This document shows, one piece after another, positions 1-7,344 of a stretch of DNA of 64,000 nt. The notes beneath the pieces are model-generated. The model did no database searches and had not been told where the DNA came from. It saw nothing but the letters and a program-made list of their open reading frames with translations. This DNA is from Acidovorax sp. 1608163 (GTDB lineage: Bacteria > Pseudomonadota > Gammaproteobacteria > Burkholderiales > Burkholderiaceae_C), in NCBI RefSeq assembly GCF_003669015.1, contig NZ_CP033069.1, forward strand, positions 4,226,501-4,290,500, in the 5' to 3' direction. The stretch's first letter is position 1, and every line of letters begins with the position of its first letter. The position numbers and the translations under genes are program-made.

Positions 1-408
1 GGCACCACCCTGCAGCGCAAGACCCAGACCGTGGCCGAGGAAAAAATCACCGAGGCCACGCAACGCATGGCCAGCGCAGCCAACGAGATGGGCTCGCGCG
101 CCGCAGGCCAGTGGGACAAGCTGGAGACCATTTTTGAAGACCGCGTGGCCAAGGCCCTGGGGCGGCTGGGCATCCCCACCGCACGGGACCTGCAAGCCCT
201 GCACGACCGCATTGACGCCCTGACTGCCGAACTGGCCCAGGCCCGCAAAACCAGCGCACCACGCACCGCCAAAGCACCTGCCAAAACCGCAGGCAGAACG
301 GCAGGCAAGGCCACCAGCACCACTGCCGGAAAAACCGCAGGCAAGGCAGCCCACCCCACCCCCACCAAAAAGGCCGCGCCCCGCGCACGCAAGCCAGCGG
401 CCAAGTAA
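1..408 (+). CDS. Phasin, PHA granule-associated protein (5' end cut by window edge)
   Basis: Phasins coat polyhydroxyalkanoate storage granules in the cytoplasm. The reading frame is open from base 1, so the true start lies upstream; the GTG at 31 is probably internal. The N-terminal part is an amphipathic, helix-rich phasin segment (AAGQWDKLETIFEDRVAKAL, then LGIPTARDLQALHDRI with a short coiled coil). The last 45 residues are a low-complexity Ala/Lys/Thr/Pro tail with repeated AGKA units. That histone-H1-like tail is typical of PhaF/PhaI-type granule proteins, some of which also bind DNA. The family call is firm; the exact subclass is inferred. Confidence 0.8.
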   Translation, partial: GTTLQRKTQTVAEEKITEATQRMASAANEMGSRAAGQWDKLETIFEDRVAKALGRLGIPTARDLQALHDRIDALTAELAQARKTSAPRTAKAPAKTAGRTAGKATSTTAGKTAGKAAHPTPTKKAAPRARKPAAK

Positions 409-693
409 CCGCCTGCACGGCGTAACCTGGCCAGCGGCCAGCACGGGTCGCCCCAGGCCGCTGGTGGCAGGGCATGGTGCCCCCAGCCTGCGGTGCTGCC
501 GTACCGCGGCATGGGAAATCCCTAGGAAATTCACGGGGGTATGCCGCACTGCAGCATTTTTGGCTGGGTTAGAGTAAGCGCCAGGGAGCTTCTAAGCGAG
601 TCGCGGCGCCGTGTATCTCGGTGGCCTTTGGCAACGCGATGTGACAGCAGCGCCCCGGAGACACCTACAACACCGCAAAAGGGGGCGACACCC

Positions 694-1371
694 ATGGCCA
701 AGAAAGCGCCGCGCCGCACGGCACAACGCATTCTGGAAGTGACGCTGGACCTGTTCAACCGGTTCGGCGAGCCCAATGTCTCCACCACCCTGATCTCTGC
801 CGAGCTGCGCATCAGCCCCGGCAACCTTTACTACCACTACCCCGCCAAAGACGCGCTGATCAACACGCTGTTCGATCAGTACGAAGCCGCGCTGAACGAG
901 CTGCTGCAGGCCAGCGACAGCGTGCACAACGTGGAAGACGCATGGTTCTTTCTGCACACCCTGTTTGAGCTGATCTGGCAGTACCGGTTTTTGTACCGCG
1001 ACCTGAACGACCTGCTGTCCAAAAACCGCAGACTCGAAACCCACCTGCAAGCCGTACTGCAGCGCAAGGAGCACGCCGTGCAAACCCTGCTGCAAGGCAT
1101 GTGCGCGGCCCAGGCACTGCACATGGACGCCCCCACCCAGCACACCACCGCCACCAGCATGGTGGTGGTGCTGACCTACTGGCTCAGCTACGAATACGTG
1201 CGCGACCCGCGCCATGCGCTGGAGCCCGCCAATGCCCAGCAGGCCCTGCTGCGGGGCGCCCAGCATGTGCTGAGCCTGCTGCTGCCCTACCTGGACGCTG
1301 CGCAGCGCAGCCACCTGCAAGCGCTGACGGGGGCCTATGCCCCGCCCCAGGCCGAAGGCACAGCCCCCTGA
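694..1371 (+). CDS. TetR/AcrR-family transcriptional regulator
   Basis: DNA-binding repressor-type protein of 225 residues. The N-terminal helix-turn-helix is clear: RTAQRILEVTLDLFNRFGEP, then ISAELRISPGNLYYHYPAKD, the classic TetR recognition-helix motif (GNLYYHYP). The C-terminal ligand domain has no recognisable specificity. The reading frame is open further upstream (to 541), but ATG 694 begins the standard TetR N-terminus (MAKKAPRRTAQ) after a purine-rich stretch. It lies between the phasin gene and a TPR protein on the same strand, 75 bases before the latter, so the two may be co-transcribed. A role in PHA or fatty-acid control is possible from position only. Confidence 0.85.
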   Translation: MAKKAPRRTAQRILEVTLDLFNRFGEPNVSTTLISAELRISPGNLYYHYPAKDALINTLFDQYEAALNELLQASDSVHNVEDAWFFLHTLFELIWQYRFLYRDLNDLLSKNRRLETHLQAVLQRKEHAVQTLLQGMCAAQALHMDAPTQHTTATSMVVVLTYWLSYEYVRDPRHALEPANAQQALLRGAQHVLSLLLPYLDAAQRSHLQALTGAYAPPQAEGTAP

Positions 1372-1446
1372 CCGCCCAAGGCCGCCAGCACGCTACTCCA
1401 CCCATCACCAGCCACCCAGCCCACAACAACACCAAGGAGACACACC

Positions 1447-2226
1447 ATGGCCCACTGGACCCCCTTCCCCCACACCAGCGACTACGCCTGGGACGCCATC
1501 CGTGTGCAACAACAATGGGCCCGGCTGCACCTGGGCGATGCCGAACCTTGCCCGCAAGACCCCGCTGCGCTGCAGGCCTGGGTGCTGTTCCATAACGGCG
1601 AGTTCGAGCAGGCCGTGGCCGCCGGGCTGGCGGCGGGCGGCGCAGGCATCACGGCGGCCAACAAAGCCACGGCGGTGTACGCCACCTACCTGGAGCCGCG
1701 CGAAAAGACCCGGCTCGACCTGTTCATGCAGATGGCAGAACGTGCCCAGACTCAGGCTGCTGCAGACCCACAGCAAGCCAACGCCTGGTACTGGAACGCC
1801 TATGCCCTGGGCCGGTATTGCCAGGGCATCAGCGTGGCCAAGGCTCTGGCACAAGGGCTGGGGCAGCAAATCAAGGAGTCACTGGAAAAAGCCATCGCCT
1901 TGTCGCCCCGGCATGTCGAGGCGCGCATCGCCTTGGGCACCTTTCACGCCGAGGTGATCGACAAGGTGGGCGCCTTGATTGGCGGCATGACCTACGGCGC
2001 CAAGAAAGAGGCGGGGTTGCAGCTGTTTGAAGAAGCGCTGGCACTGCACCCCGGCTCGGCCATTGGCCTGGTGGACTACGCCAACGCCCTGGTCATGCTC
2101 GAAGGCGAGGCCCGCATGGACGAAGCAACGGCGCTGTACGAGCGGGCCGCCGCCTGCGAGCCGCTGGATGCGATGGAAGAACTGCACGTGGCCATGGCCC
2201 GCACCGAGCTGCACGAAGAGGGTTGA
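1447..2226 (+). CDS. TPR-like repeat protein of unknown function
   Basis: A 259-residue soluble protein without signal peptide. The C-terminal half contains helical repeats that read like TPR units (ANAWYWNAYALGRY; SLEKAIALSPRHVEARIALG; LQLFEEALALHPGSAIGLVDYAN). A GGMTYGAKK segment between the repeats resembles the tetratricopeptide fold seen in TatT/RMD-type proteins. A purine-rich ribosome site (AAGGAGACACACC) precedes the ATG. It follows the TetR gene on the same strand. Function unknown; protein-protein scaffolding is the usual role of such repeats. Confidence 0.7.
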   Translation: MAHWTPFPHTSDYAWDAIRVQQQWARLHLGDAEPCPQDPAALQAWVLFHNGEFEQAVAAGLAAGGAGITAANKATAVYATYLEPREKTRLDLFMQMAERAQTQAAADPQQANAWYWNAYALGRYCQGISVAKALAQGLGQQIKESLEKAIALSPRHVEARIALGTFHAEVIDKVGALIGGMTYGAKKEAGLQLFEEALALHPGSAIGLVDYANALVMLEGEARMDEATALYERAAACEPLDAMEELHVAMARTELHEEG

Positions 2227-2264
2227 TGGGCTGATGCGGCTGGTAAAAATACTGTGCGACTGAG

Positions 2265-2337
2265 CCCGTTCACCCTGGGCCCGTTGAAGGGCTGGCGCGG
2301 CCTGTGCCCCGGCTTCGACAAGCTCAGCCCGAACGGT
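2265..2337. repeat. REP-like palindromic repeat, copy 1
   Basis: A 73-bp imperfect palindrome. The left arm is CCGTTCACCCTGGGCCCGTT and the right arm ends GACAAGCTCAGCCCGAACGG, which pair as a long hairpin. It is followed 68 bases later by a near-identical copy in the same orientation. Its arms match the widespread CCGTTCGGGCTGAGC...TCGAAG type of bacterial extragenic palindrome. No transposase is nearby. Confidence 0.75.
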
Positions 2338-2405
2338 TTGGGCGCGTTGAGTTGGGTTGGGTTGTGCTGAGGAGACGGATAGGCGTCTAAATAGCACACC
2401 CCCGA

Positions 2406-2478
2406 CCCGTTCACCCTGAGCCTGTCGAAGGGCTGGCGCGGCCTGCGCCCAGGCTTCGACAAGCTCAGCCCGAACGGT
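2406..2478. repeat. REP-like palindromic repeat, copy 2
   Basis: Second 73-bp copy, differing from the first at a handful of positions (for example CACCCTGAGCCTGTCGAAGG where copy 1 has CACCCTGGGCCCGTTGAAGG). It is the better-conserved of the pair: its arms keep the CTGTCGAAG/CTTCGACAAG pairing that has decayed in copy 1. Confidence 0.75.
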
Positions 2479-2576
2479 GAGGGGATCACACCTAGTGGCG
2501 AGGAAGGATAGCGATGCGGCGCAAGAGACGTGGGGCAAATGGGGATGATCCCGCCTACCCCATCAAACCGCCTCCA

Positions 2577-3353
2577 TCAACCTCCAAAGCGGCGTGCCGC
2601 AATCTCCAAGAGGCCGTCAAAAATCAGGTTGTCCACCAGCTCAAACGGCCGGGTCATGCTGGGCGCCATCTTCCAGCCAGCGCCGCCGGTCATGATGCAG
2701 GCGGGCTCTTGCCCACTGTGCTGCAGCAAGTGCTGGTACATGCGCTCCACCGCCCCGGCAATGGCATAGGTGCCGCCGCTGGTCAGGGCATCGCTGGTGT
2801 TGGTCGGAAAGGTCTGCACCTCACCCGTGGGCACATGCAGCCCGGCGGTGCCGGTCTCCAGCGCGCGCAGCATGATGCCGTGGCCCGGCAGGATGAGCCC
2901 GCCCAGAAACTTGCCCTCGGCGTCGATGCACTCCACCGTTACCGCCGTACCCACCATCACCACCACCAGCGGCCGCGCAGGCCCTTGGGCCAGCACGTGG
3001 TGGCGTGCCCCCACCATGGCCACCCAGCGGTCCGATCCCAGGCGCGAGGGGTAGTCGTAGCCGTTGGTGAGTCCCGCCTCTTCGGCCGACGACACCACCC
3101 ACTGCGGCGCCACGTCCCAGCGCACCATTTGCTCCATCTGCTCTTGCACCCGGCGCTTGGCGGCGTCCCCAGCCACCACGCAGCCCAGCATGTGCGCAGG
3201 TGCGGGCAACTGGGCCCAGCTGCTTTCGGCCAAGCGGTCGATGTGGTCGAGAAACTCGGCACCGTGCGCGATGAGCGCTGCGCCGGGGCGGTGAGCGTCG
3301 TACAACGCCCATTTGAGACGGGTGTTGCCGACGTCGATGGCCAGAAATGTCAT
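2577..3353 (-). CDS. coaX: Type III pantothenate kinase
   Basis: First step of coenzyme A synthesis: phosphorylation of pantothenate, cytoplasmic. 258 residues, the usual size. The phosphate-binding motif [10 protein letters not shown] (residues 6-15), the GSDRW motif (106-110), GGLILPG (151-157) and the C-terminal TGGAG (222-226) are all present. The ATG at 3353 starts directly at the conserved [11 protein letters not shown]; a 20-residue upstream extension of the frame is not part of the family. Odd point: the segment usually D-x-GTA-x-T-x-D reads MVGTAVTVE (133-141), so the conserved Asp is Met133 and the second is Glu141. No birA gene lies beside it, unlike many relatives. Confidence 0.9.
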   Translation of the reverse strand: MTFLAIDVGNTRLKWALYDAHRPGAALIAHGAEFLDHIDRLAESSWAQLPAPAHMLGCVVAGDAAKRRVQEQMEQMVRWDVAPQWVVSSAEEAGLTNGYDYPSRLGSDRWVAMVGARHHVLAQGPARPLVVVMVGTAVTVECIDAEGKFLGGLILPGHGIMLRALETGTAGLHVPTGEVQTFPTNTSDALTSGGTYAIAGAVERMYQHLLQHSGQEPACIMTGGAGWKMAPSMTRPFELVDNLIFDGLLEIAARRFGG

Positions 3354-3579
3354 GGCGCGGATTATCCCGAGTTTTGCCAAGCCCCCCGAAACGGGGGATA
3401 CACAAAGATACAAGCACTGTCACCTGCCGGACGGACTGGCCGCCACGGCATGCCCAAGCACTCTGCATGCAATCCCGCGCAATTGTCAAAAATTTTCATG
3501 CGCGCTTGGCCTACACCCTTTTGTCGCACATTCGCTCTACAGTGGGCCTCCCAACATTGGCACCACTAGGAGGTATCTC

Positions 3580-4080
3580 ATGGGTCTTTTCAGTTTCATC
3601 AAAGAGGCGGGCGAAAAACTGTTTGGCGGCAAAGAGGTGGAGGCCGCTGCGGCCCAGGCGGGCAGCAACCCCGCTCCCTTGCAAGACCTGAACGACAAGG
3701 CCGCACGCGCCATCGAGGCCTATATCGCCTCACAAAACCTGGGCGTACAAGGCGTGCAGGTGGCGTTTGACGGCACCAGCGGCAAGGTGGTGGTGCAAGG
3801 CCAGGCCCCCACGCAGGAGGCCAAGGAGAAAGTCACCCTGTGCTGCGGCAACGTGGCCAGTGTGAAAGACGTGGACAACCTGATGGCCGTGTCGGCCCCT
3901 GCGCCCGAAGCCCAGTACCACGACGTGGTGCGCGGCGACACCCTGTCGGCCATTGCCAAGAAGTTCTACGGTGATGCCAACAAGTACCCCGTGATTTTCG
4001 AGGCGAACAAGCCCATGCTCAGCCACCCCGACAAGATCTACCCCGGCCAGAAACTGCGCATTCCGCCACTGGCCCAGTGA
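3580..4080 (+). CDS. kbp: Kbp/YgaU-like BON-LysM potassium-binding protein
   Basis: 166-residue homologue of E. coli Kbp (YgaU), a cytoplasmic K+-binding protein linked to osmotic stress. The N-terminus MGLFSFIKEAGEKLFG matches the family start. A BON domain spans about residues 40-104 (...QEAKEKVTLCCGNVASVKDV) and a LysM domain about 112-162 (YHDVVRGDTLSAIAKKFYGD, IFEANKPMLSHPDKIYPGQ). There is no signal peptide, as in E. coli Kbp. The start is fixed by a perfect AGGAGG at 3569-3574, five bases before ATG. A strong terminator follows the stop. Compared with E. coli it has a longer linker before the BON domain. Confidence 0.92.
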   Translation: MGLFSFIKEAGEKLFGGKEVEAAAAQAGSNPAPLQDLNDKAARAIEAYIASQNLGVQGVQVAFDGTSGKVVVQGQAPTQEAKEKVTLCCGNVASVKDVDNLMAVSAPAPEAQYHDVVRGDTLSAIAKKFYGDANKYPVIFEANKPMLSHPDKIYPGQKLRIPPLAQ

Positions 4081-4096
4081 GCTGCAGTCTTTAAGC

Positions 4097-4143
4097 AAAA
4101 AGAGCTGCCAGCGCTTGATAGATAAGCGCTGGCAGCTCTTTTT
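4097..4143. terminator. Strong bidirectional terminator made from a dispersed palindrome (family P, copy A)
   Basis: Perfect 20-bp arms, 4097-4116 (AAAAAGAGCTGCCAGCGCTT) and 4124-4143, around a 7-base loop, with A-tract on one side and T-tract on the other. It lies between the convergent ends of kbp and the rhodanese gene, so it can stop both transcripts. The core AGCGCTT-N7-AAGCGCT is the same palindrome found at several other places in the window, including inside genes. Confidence 0.9.
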
Positions 4144-4217
4144 TTAGGAGCACCCATTTCATCCCTGGCCCGCGCCTGAATGAAAAGCCCCCGCAGAGGC
4201 GGTCTCAGGGTGAGCGC

Positions 4218-4637
4218 TCAGCCCTGCCGCCAGGGCAGGCCGTGAAAGCGCCAGCCGCCCTTGCGCCCGCGCTGGCCGTTGTCGTCGGGGTCGCCTTCAA
4301 AGCCTTCGAGGATGTTGTAGGCCGTGAGCCCCAGCTCGGTCGCTCGCTTGGCGGCGGCGATGGAGCGCACGCCGCTGCGGCACAGCAGCACCACGCTCTG
4401 GCCTTGGGGCACAGCGGCGCGCAGCTGGGCATCAAAGTCAGGGTTCATGGCCATCCCGGGCCATTGCTTCCACGGCACAGCGGCGGCGTTGGGCACGCGG
4501 CCCACCCATTCCAGCTCGGCGCTGCTGCGCACGTCCACCAGCACGGCGGTGCCGTCTTGCACCCACTGCCAGGCTTGCTGGGGGGTGATGTCACCGGCGT
4601 AGCCTGCGGCCGGAGCGATGGCTTGGGGGGAGATCAT
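4218..4637 (-). CDS. Single-domain rhodanese-like sulfurtransferase
   Basis: 139-residue cytoplasmic rhodanese-fold protein. The active-site loop is CRSGVRS with Cys86, preceded by the CH2A-like VLVDVRSSAELEWVGRVPNA (33-52) and the substrate-side WKQWPG. Such proteins carry a persulfide and hand sulfur to acceptors; the acceptor is unknown here. It is the last gene of the leftward chain that begins with glyQ, 60 bases after the metallopeptidase gene. Single-domain size and an intact catalytic Cys suggest an active enzyme. Confidence 0.85.
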   Translation of the reverse strand: MISPQAIAPAAGYAGDITPQQAWQWVQDGTAVLVDVRSSAELEWVGRVPNAAAVPWKQWPGMAMNPDFDAQLRAAVPQGQSVVLLCRSGVRSIAAAKRATELGLTAYNILEGFEGDPDDNGQRGRKGGWRFHGLPWRQG

Positions 4638-4697
4638 GGGCGGTTTCCTTGTGACTCTGGGAGGTTGGGCAGATGGGGCAGCGGGTGCCGGTCGTGG

Positions 4698-5777
4698 CTA
4701 ATCCAGCAGCGGCGCAGGCTCTTCGCGCAGATGGTTGCGCAATTCGGCGTAGTCAGGCACCACGGTGGCCACGGTGTTCCAAAAGCGGGGGCTGTGGTCC
4801 ATCACCTGCAGGTGGGCCAGTTCGTGGGCCACCACGTAGTCGATGACGGCCGGGCGGTAGTGCACCAGCCGCCAGTTCAGGCGGATCGAGCCATCGGCCT
4901 TGGCGCTGCCCCAGCGGGTTTCGGCGCTGGACAGGCGCAGGCTCGTCCACTGCACGCCCAGCAGCGGGGCAAAGTGGTCCAGCCGCTCGATGAAGTAGCG
5001 GCGCGCATCGCGCATCAGCCAGGCCAGCACGGCGTCGCGGATTTGGGCGGCGCTGGCGTCGGCGGGCAAGCCAACGAAGAGTTGTGCAGGGGTGCTTGTG
5101 GTCTGTGCGTCGGCAGCCTGGGCAGGCTCTGCAGCCACCAGCGCCCCGCCCCGCCCGCTGCGGCTTTGGGTCGGGTCCAACACCACTTGCAGGGGGTGGC
5201 CCATGTAGGGCAGCACCACGCCATCGGCCCAGCAAATGCGCCCGCCCTCCAGCCGCTGCTGGCGCTCGCGCGCCTGCACCAGCTTGGTCATCACCCAGGC
5301 GCTGCGCTCGCGCAGCACGCCATCCACGGCCGACAAGGCCACCCAGGTCGGGGCGCGCACGGCCAGGCCATCGGCTCCCACGGTGAAGCCAATGGTGCTG
5401 CGCCGCGAGCGGTGCAGCGAGTAAGCCACCAACGCATCGCCCAGCAGCACCTCGCGGTTGGCCTGGGGGTGGCGGAATTCGGTGGGGGGCAGCAAGGATG
5501 CGATGGGCGCAGGCGGAGCGCTGCGCAAAGGCTGCATTGCTATGACTTCAGGAGCTGTCAGCGCTTTATTAATGGGCGCTAGCGGCCTTTTTTGCTTCAA
5601 ACCCTGCGGCACCTGTGCCGCCCGCTGGCGCCCAGGCGGCGCGGGTGGGGTGCGGCCCCTCGGTGCCTTGGCCTGGTTGGGCGAGGGCACGGGCGCAGCC
5701 CCCGGGGCGGGCGCCACGCTGCGCTGCACGCCCTGCGGGTCAAACAGGTCCAGCGCCAGTTGCACCAGTCGCTCCAT
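4698..5777 (-). CDS. YgjP-like (DUF45) M48-type zinc metallopeptidase
   Basis: 359-residue protein with a C-terminal YgjP/DUF45 domain: HELAH at 318-322 and a third ligand H328 in DHSPRFW. ATG 5777 shares its A with the TGA of plsC (TGATG), so translation is probably coupled; a GTG sits one codon earlier. The first 110 residues are a Pro/Ala-rich extension lacking in shorter family members. Residues 60-80 of that extension are encoded by a dispersed palindromic element (copy B), giving the peptide PLAPINKAL, which has a near twin in Lnt (TLAPANKAL). Substrate unknown. Confidence 0.82.
   Translation of the reverse strand: MERLVQLALDLFDPQGVQRSVAPAPGAAPVPSPNQAKAPRGRTPPAPPGRQRAAQVPQGLKQKRPLAPINKALTAPEVIAMQPLRSAPPAPIASLLPPTEFRHPQANREVLLGDALVAYSLHRSRRSTIGFTVGADGLAVRAPTWVALSAVDGVLRERSAWVMTKLVQARERQQRLEGGRICWADGVVLPYMGHPLQVVLDPTQSRSGRGGALVAAEPAQAADAQTTSTPAQLFVGLPADASAAQIRDAVLAWLMRDARRYFIERLDHFAPLLGVQWTSLRLSSAETRWGSAKADGSIRLNWRLVHYRPAVIDYVVAHELAHLQVMDHSPRFWNTVATVVPDYAELRNHLREEPAPLLD
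5538..5600 (-). repeat. Family P palindromic element, copy B, in frame inside metallopeptidase gene
   Basis: Read on the minus strand it carries GGCCGCTAGCGCCC, a short loop, then AAAGCGCTGACAGCT, flanked by AAAAAA and a CATAGCAA tail. This is the same palindrome as the terminator at 4097-4143, with decayed arms. It lies inside an uninterrupted reading frame and encodes residues 60-80 of the protein, in a linker region before the catalytic domain. Confidence 0.75.
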
Positions 5778-6589
5778 CACAGGCCGTCGCTGAGGTCGGT
5801 GGGCGCTGGCGGCTGCGCCGCTGCGTCTGGGGTGGATGCCAGCGCGGGGGCATCGCGGTAAGCCTCGGGGTCCAGGCGGCGCATTTCGGCTTCGATCCAG
5901 GCCTCCACCTCGCGCATCAGCTCATCGGCCTGGCGGCCCGCCGTGGGGATGGGCTGGCCAATGGACACGTCCACCACGCCCGGGCGCTTGATGAAGGCCT
6001 TGCGCGGCCACACCTTGGCCGAGGTCACGGCGACCGGGATCACTGGCGCGCCCGCATCGATGGCCAGGCGCGTGCCGCCGTTTTTGTACTGACCCTTCTC
6101 GCCCCGCTCCACCCGCGTGCCTTCAGGGAACATGATGACCCAGGTGCCTTTGGCTAGCAGCGCCTTGCCCTGCTGCACCACTTTGTGAAAAGCCCGGGCG
6201 CGGGCGCTGCGGTCGATGTGGATCATGTCCAGCCGCCCAATGGACCAGCCGAAGAACGGCACGTACAGCAGCTCTTTCTTGAACACGTAGGCCAGCGGGC
6301 GCGGCATGATGGCGGGCATCAAAAACGTCTCATAGGTGGACTGGTGCTTGACCAGCAGCACCGCACCGCCCTGCGCATCCTTGGGCAAATGCTCCGCACC
6401 AGTGATGCGGTAGTGAATGCCCAGCAGCGGGCGTGCGCTGTTCACGCTCAGCGCCAACCAGGCGCGCGCAATGCGGTAAACCGGCGCACCGCGCAGGCCC
6501 AGCAGCGACGCCAGCAAAATGGCGAGCGTGTAGGGCACCACGGTGATGGCCATCCACAGCATGTGGATGATGGATCGGATCAACGCCAT
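5777..6589 (-). CDS. plsC: 1-acyl-sn-glycerol-3-phosphate acyltransferase
   Basis: Makes phosphatidic acid from lysophosphatidic acid at the inner membrane. 270 residues with a hydrophobic N-terminal segment (about 8-32). The acyltransferase boxes are visible: HQSTYE (82-87, an H-x4-E variant of the usual H-x4-D), the GWSIGRLDMIHIDR block (115-127) and FPEGTR (154-159). The C-terminal 30 residues are a Pro/Ala-rich tail. It is the fifth gene of the glyQ chain, 66 bases after gmhB, and overlaps the start of the metallopeptidase gene by one base. Confidence 0.9.
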   Translation of the reverse strand: MALIRSIIHMLWMAITVVPYTLAILLASLLGLRGAPVYRIARAWLALSVNSARPLLGIHYRITGAEHLPKDAQGGAVLLVKHQSTYETFLMPAIMPRPLAYVFKKELLYVPFFGWSIGRLDMIHIDRSARARAFHKVVQQGKALLAKGTWVIMFPEGTRVERGEKGQYKNGGTRLAIDAGAPVIPVAVTSAKVWPRKAFIKRPGVVDVSIGQPIPTAGRQADELMREVEAWIEAEMRRLDPEAYRDAPALASTPDAAAQPPAPTDLSDGL

Positions 6590-6600
6590 AGTTATGAGTC

Positions 6601-6658
6601 TTTCAGGCCGCTAGCGCTTGATAAATAAGCGCTGGCAGCTATTGTTTTTATAGTATCA
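6601..6658. repeat. Family P palindromic element, copy C (intergenic)
   Basis: GCCGCTAGCGCTT (6607-6619) pairs with AAGCGCTGGCAGC (6627-6639) around a 7-base loop, followed by TATTGTTTTTATAG. It almost fills the 66-bp gap between gmhB and plsC. On the minus strand, the direction of transcription, no T-tract follows, so it is not an obvious terminator for gmhB. Confidence 0.8.
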
Positions 6659-7270
6659 AGCCGCCACGCCAGGCACTGCAGGGGGCGTCGAGGGTGGCGC
6701 AGGTGGGGGCGATGCCTGAACCGTGGCAGGCAGCAATTGCTCCACCCACTGCGCCAGGCTGGCATGCACCTGCGTGCCTTGCGGCCACACAGCGGGCAAG
6801 GGCTGCCCGGGCACCAGCGCGGCGGCGTGCCCGGTGCACACCACATGCAGCTGCGCGCCCAGGGCGGCCCCGGCCTGCAGGTGCGCCAAGCAATTGCCCA
6901 CCACCAGCACATCGTGCGACTCCACGCCATAGCGGTCGCAAATCTGCTCCAGCAGGCCCGGTGCGGGCTTGCGGCAAGTGCACTCTTCGTCGGCCGCATG
7001 GGGGCAGTAGAAGACTGCGTCAATGCGCCCGCCCACAGCGGCCACCTGGCGGTGCAGCTTGGCGTGGATGGCATTGAGCGCCACCACGTCCAGCAACCCC
7101 CGCCCCAGCCCAGGCTGGTTGGTGGCCACCACCACATGCCAGCCTGCATGGTTCAGCCGGGCAATGGCCTCCAGCGCGCCAGGCACGGGCACCCAGTCGT
7201 CTGCCGAGGTGATGTAGTCATCGCCCAAGGCATTGAGCAGGCCGTCACGGTCCAGGATGGCGAGTTTCAT
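6656..7270 (-). CDS. gmhB: D-glycero-D-manno-heptose-1,7-bisphosphate 7-phosphatase (HAD family), altered motif IV
   Basis: Removes the 7-phosphate of heptose bisphosphate in ADP-heptose synthesis for LPS. 204 residues. HAD motif I is LDRDG with D7 and D9; motif II is VVVATNQPG (46-54); the family's zinc loop is complete (C89, H91, C97, C99) and followed by RKP. Motif IV, normally GDs-x-x-D, reads GNCLAH (125-130): the Mg-binding Asp is Asn126. The C-terminus has a Pro-rich tail of about 25 residues. Located between glyS and plsC, the order I expect in this group. Function is likely, activity is uncertain. Confidence 0.85.
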   Translation of the reverse strand: MKLAILDRDGLLNALGDDYITSADDWVPVPGALEAIARLNHAGWHVVVATNQPGLGRGLLDVVALNAIHAKLHRQVAAVGGRIDAVFYCPHAADEECTCRKPAPGLLEQICDRYGVESHDVLVVGNCLAHLQAGAALGAQLHVVCTGHAAALVPGQPLPAVWPQGTQVHASLAQWVEQLLPATVQASPPPAPPSTPPAVPGVAA

Positions 7271-7344
7271 GGGTTGCTTCCGTTGAAGGGGGTCACCAGC
7301 ACCAGCCTACCAGAGGCGCCAAGCGCACATTCGCCCGCAGCGCC

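Larger units (their letters stand above)
2227..2576. other. 350-bp convergent intergenic region with two REP-like hairpins and no gene
   Basis: Gap between the TPR gene (rightward) and coaX (leftward). I see no credible coding region. It is filled largely by two tandem copies of a 73-bp palindromic repeat, annotated separately. No run of T follows either hairpin, so a Rho-independent terminator is not obvious. Confidence 0.6.

Noticed and set aside
301..408. Repeats of AGKA-type codons at the 3' end of the phasin gene, considered as a DNA repeat.
   Set aside because: The repetition is at the protein level, an Ala/Lys-rich tail normal for this family.
541..693. Upstream extension of the TetR frame to an ATG at 541.
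   Set aside because: The extra 51 residues have no similarity to TetR proteins and ATG 694 fits the family start.
2265..2478. Repeat pair considered as a minimal CRISPR.
   Set aside because: Only two units, the units are long palindromes and the spacer is a single 68-bp segment; no cas gene is in the window.
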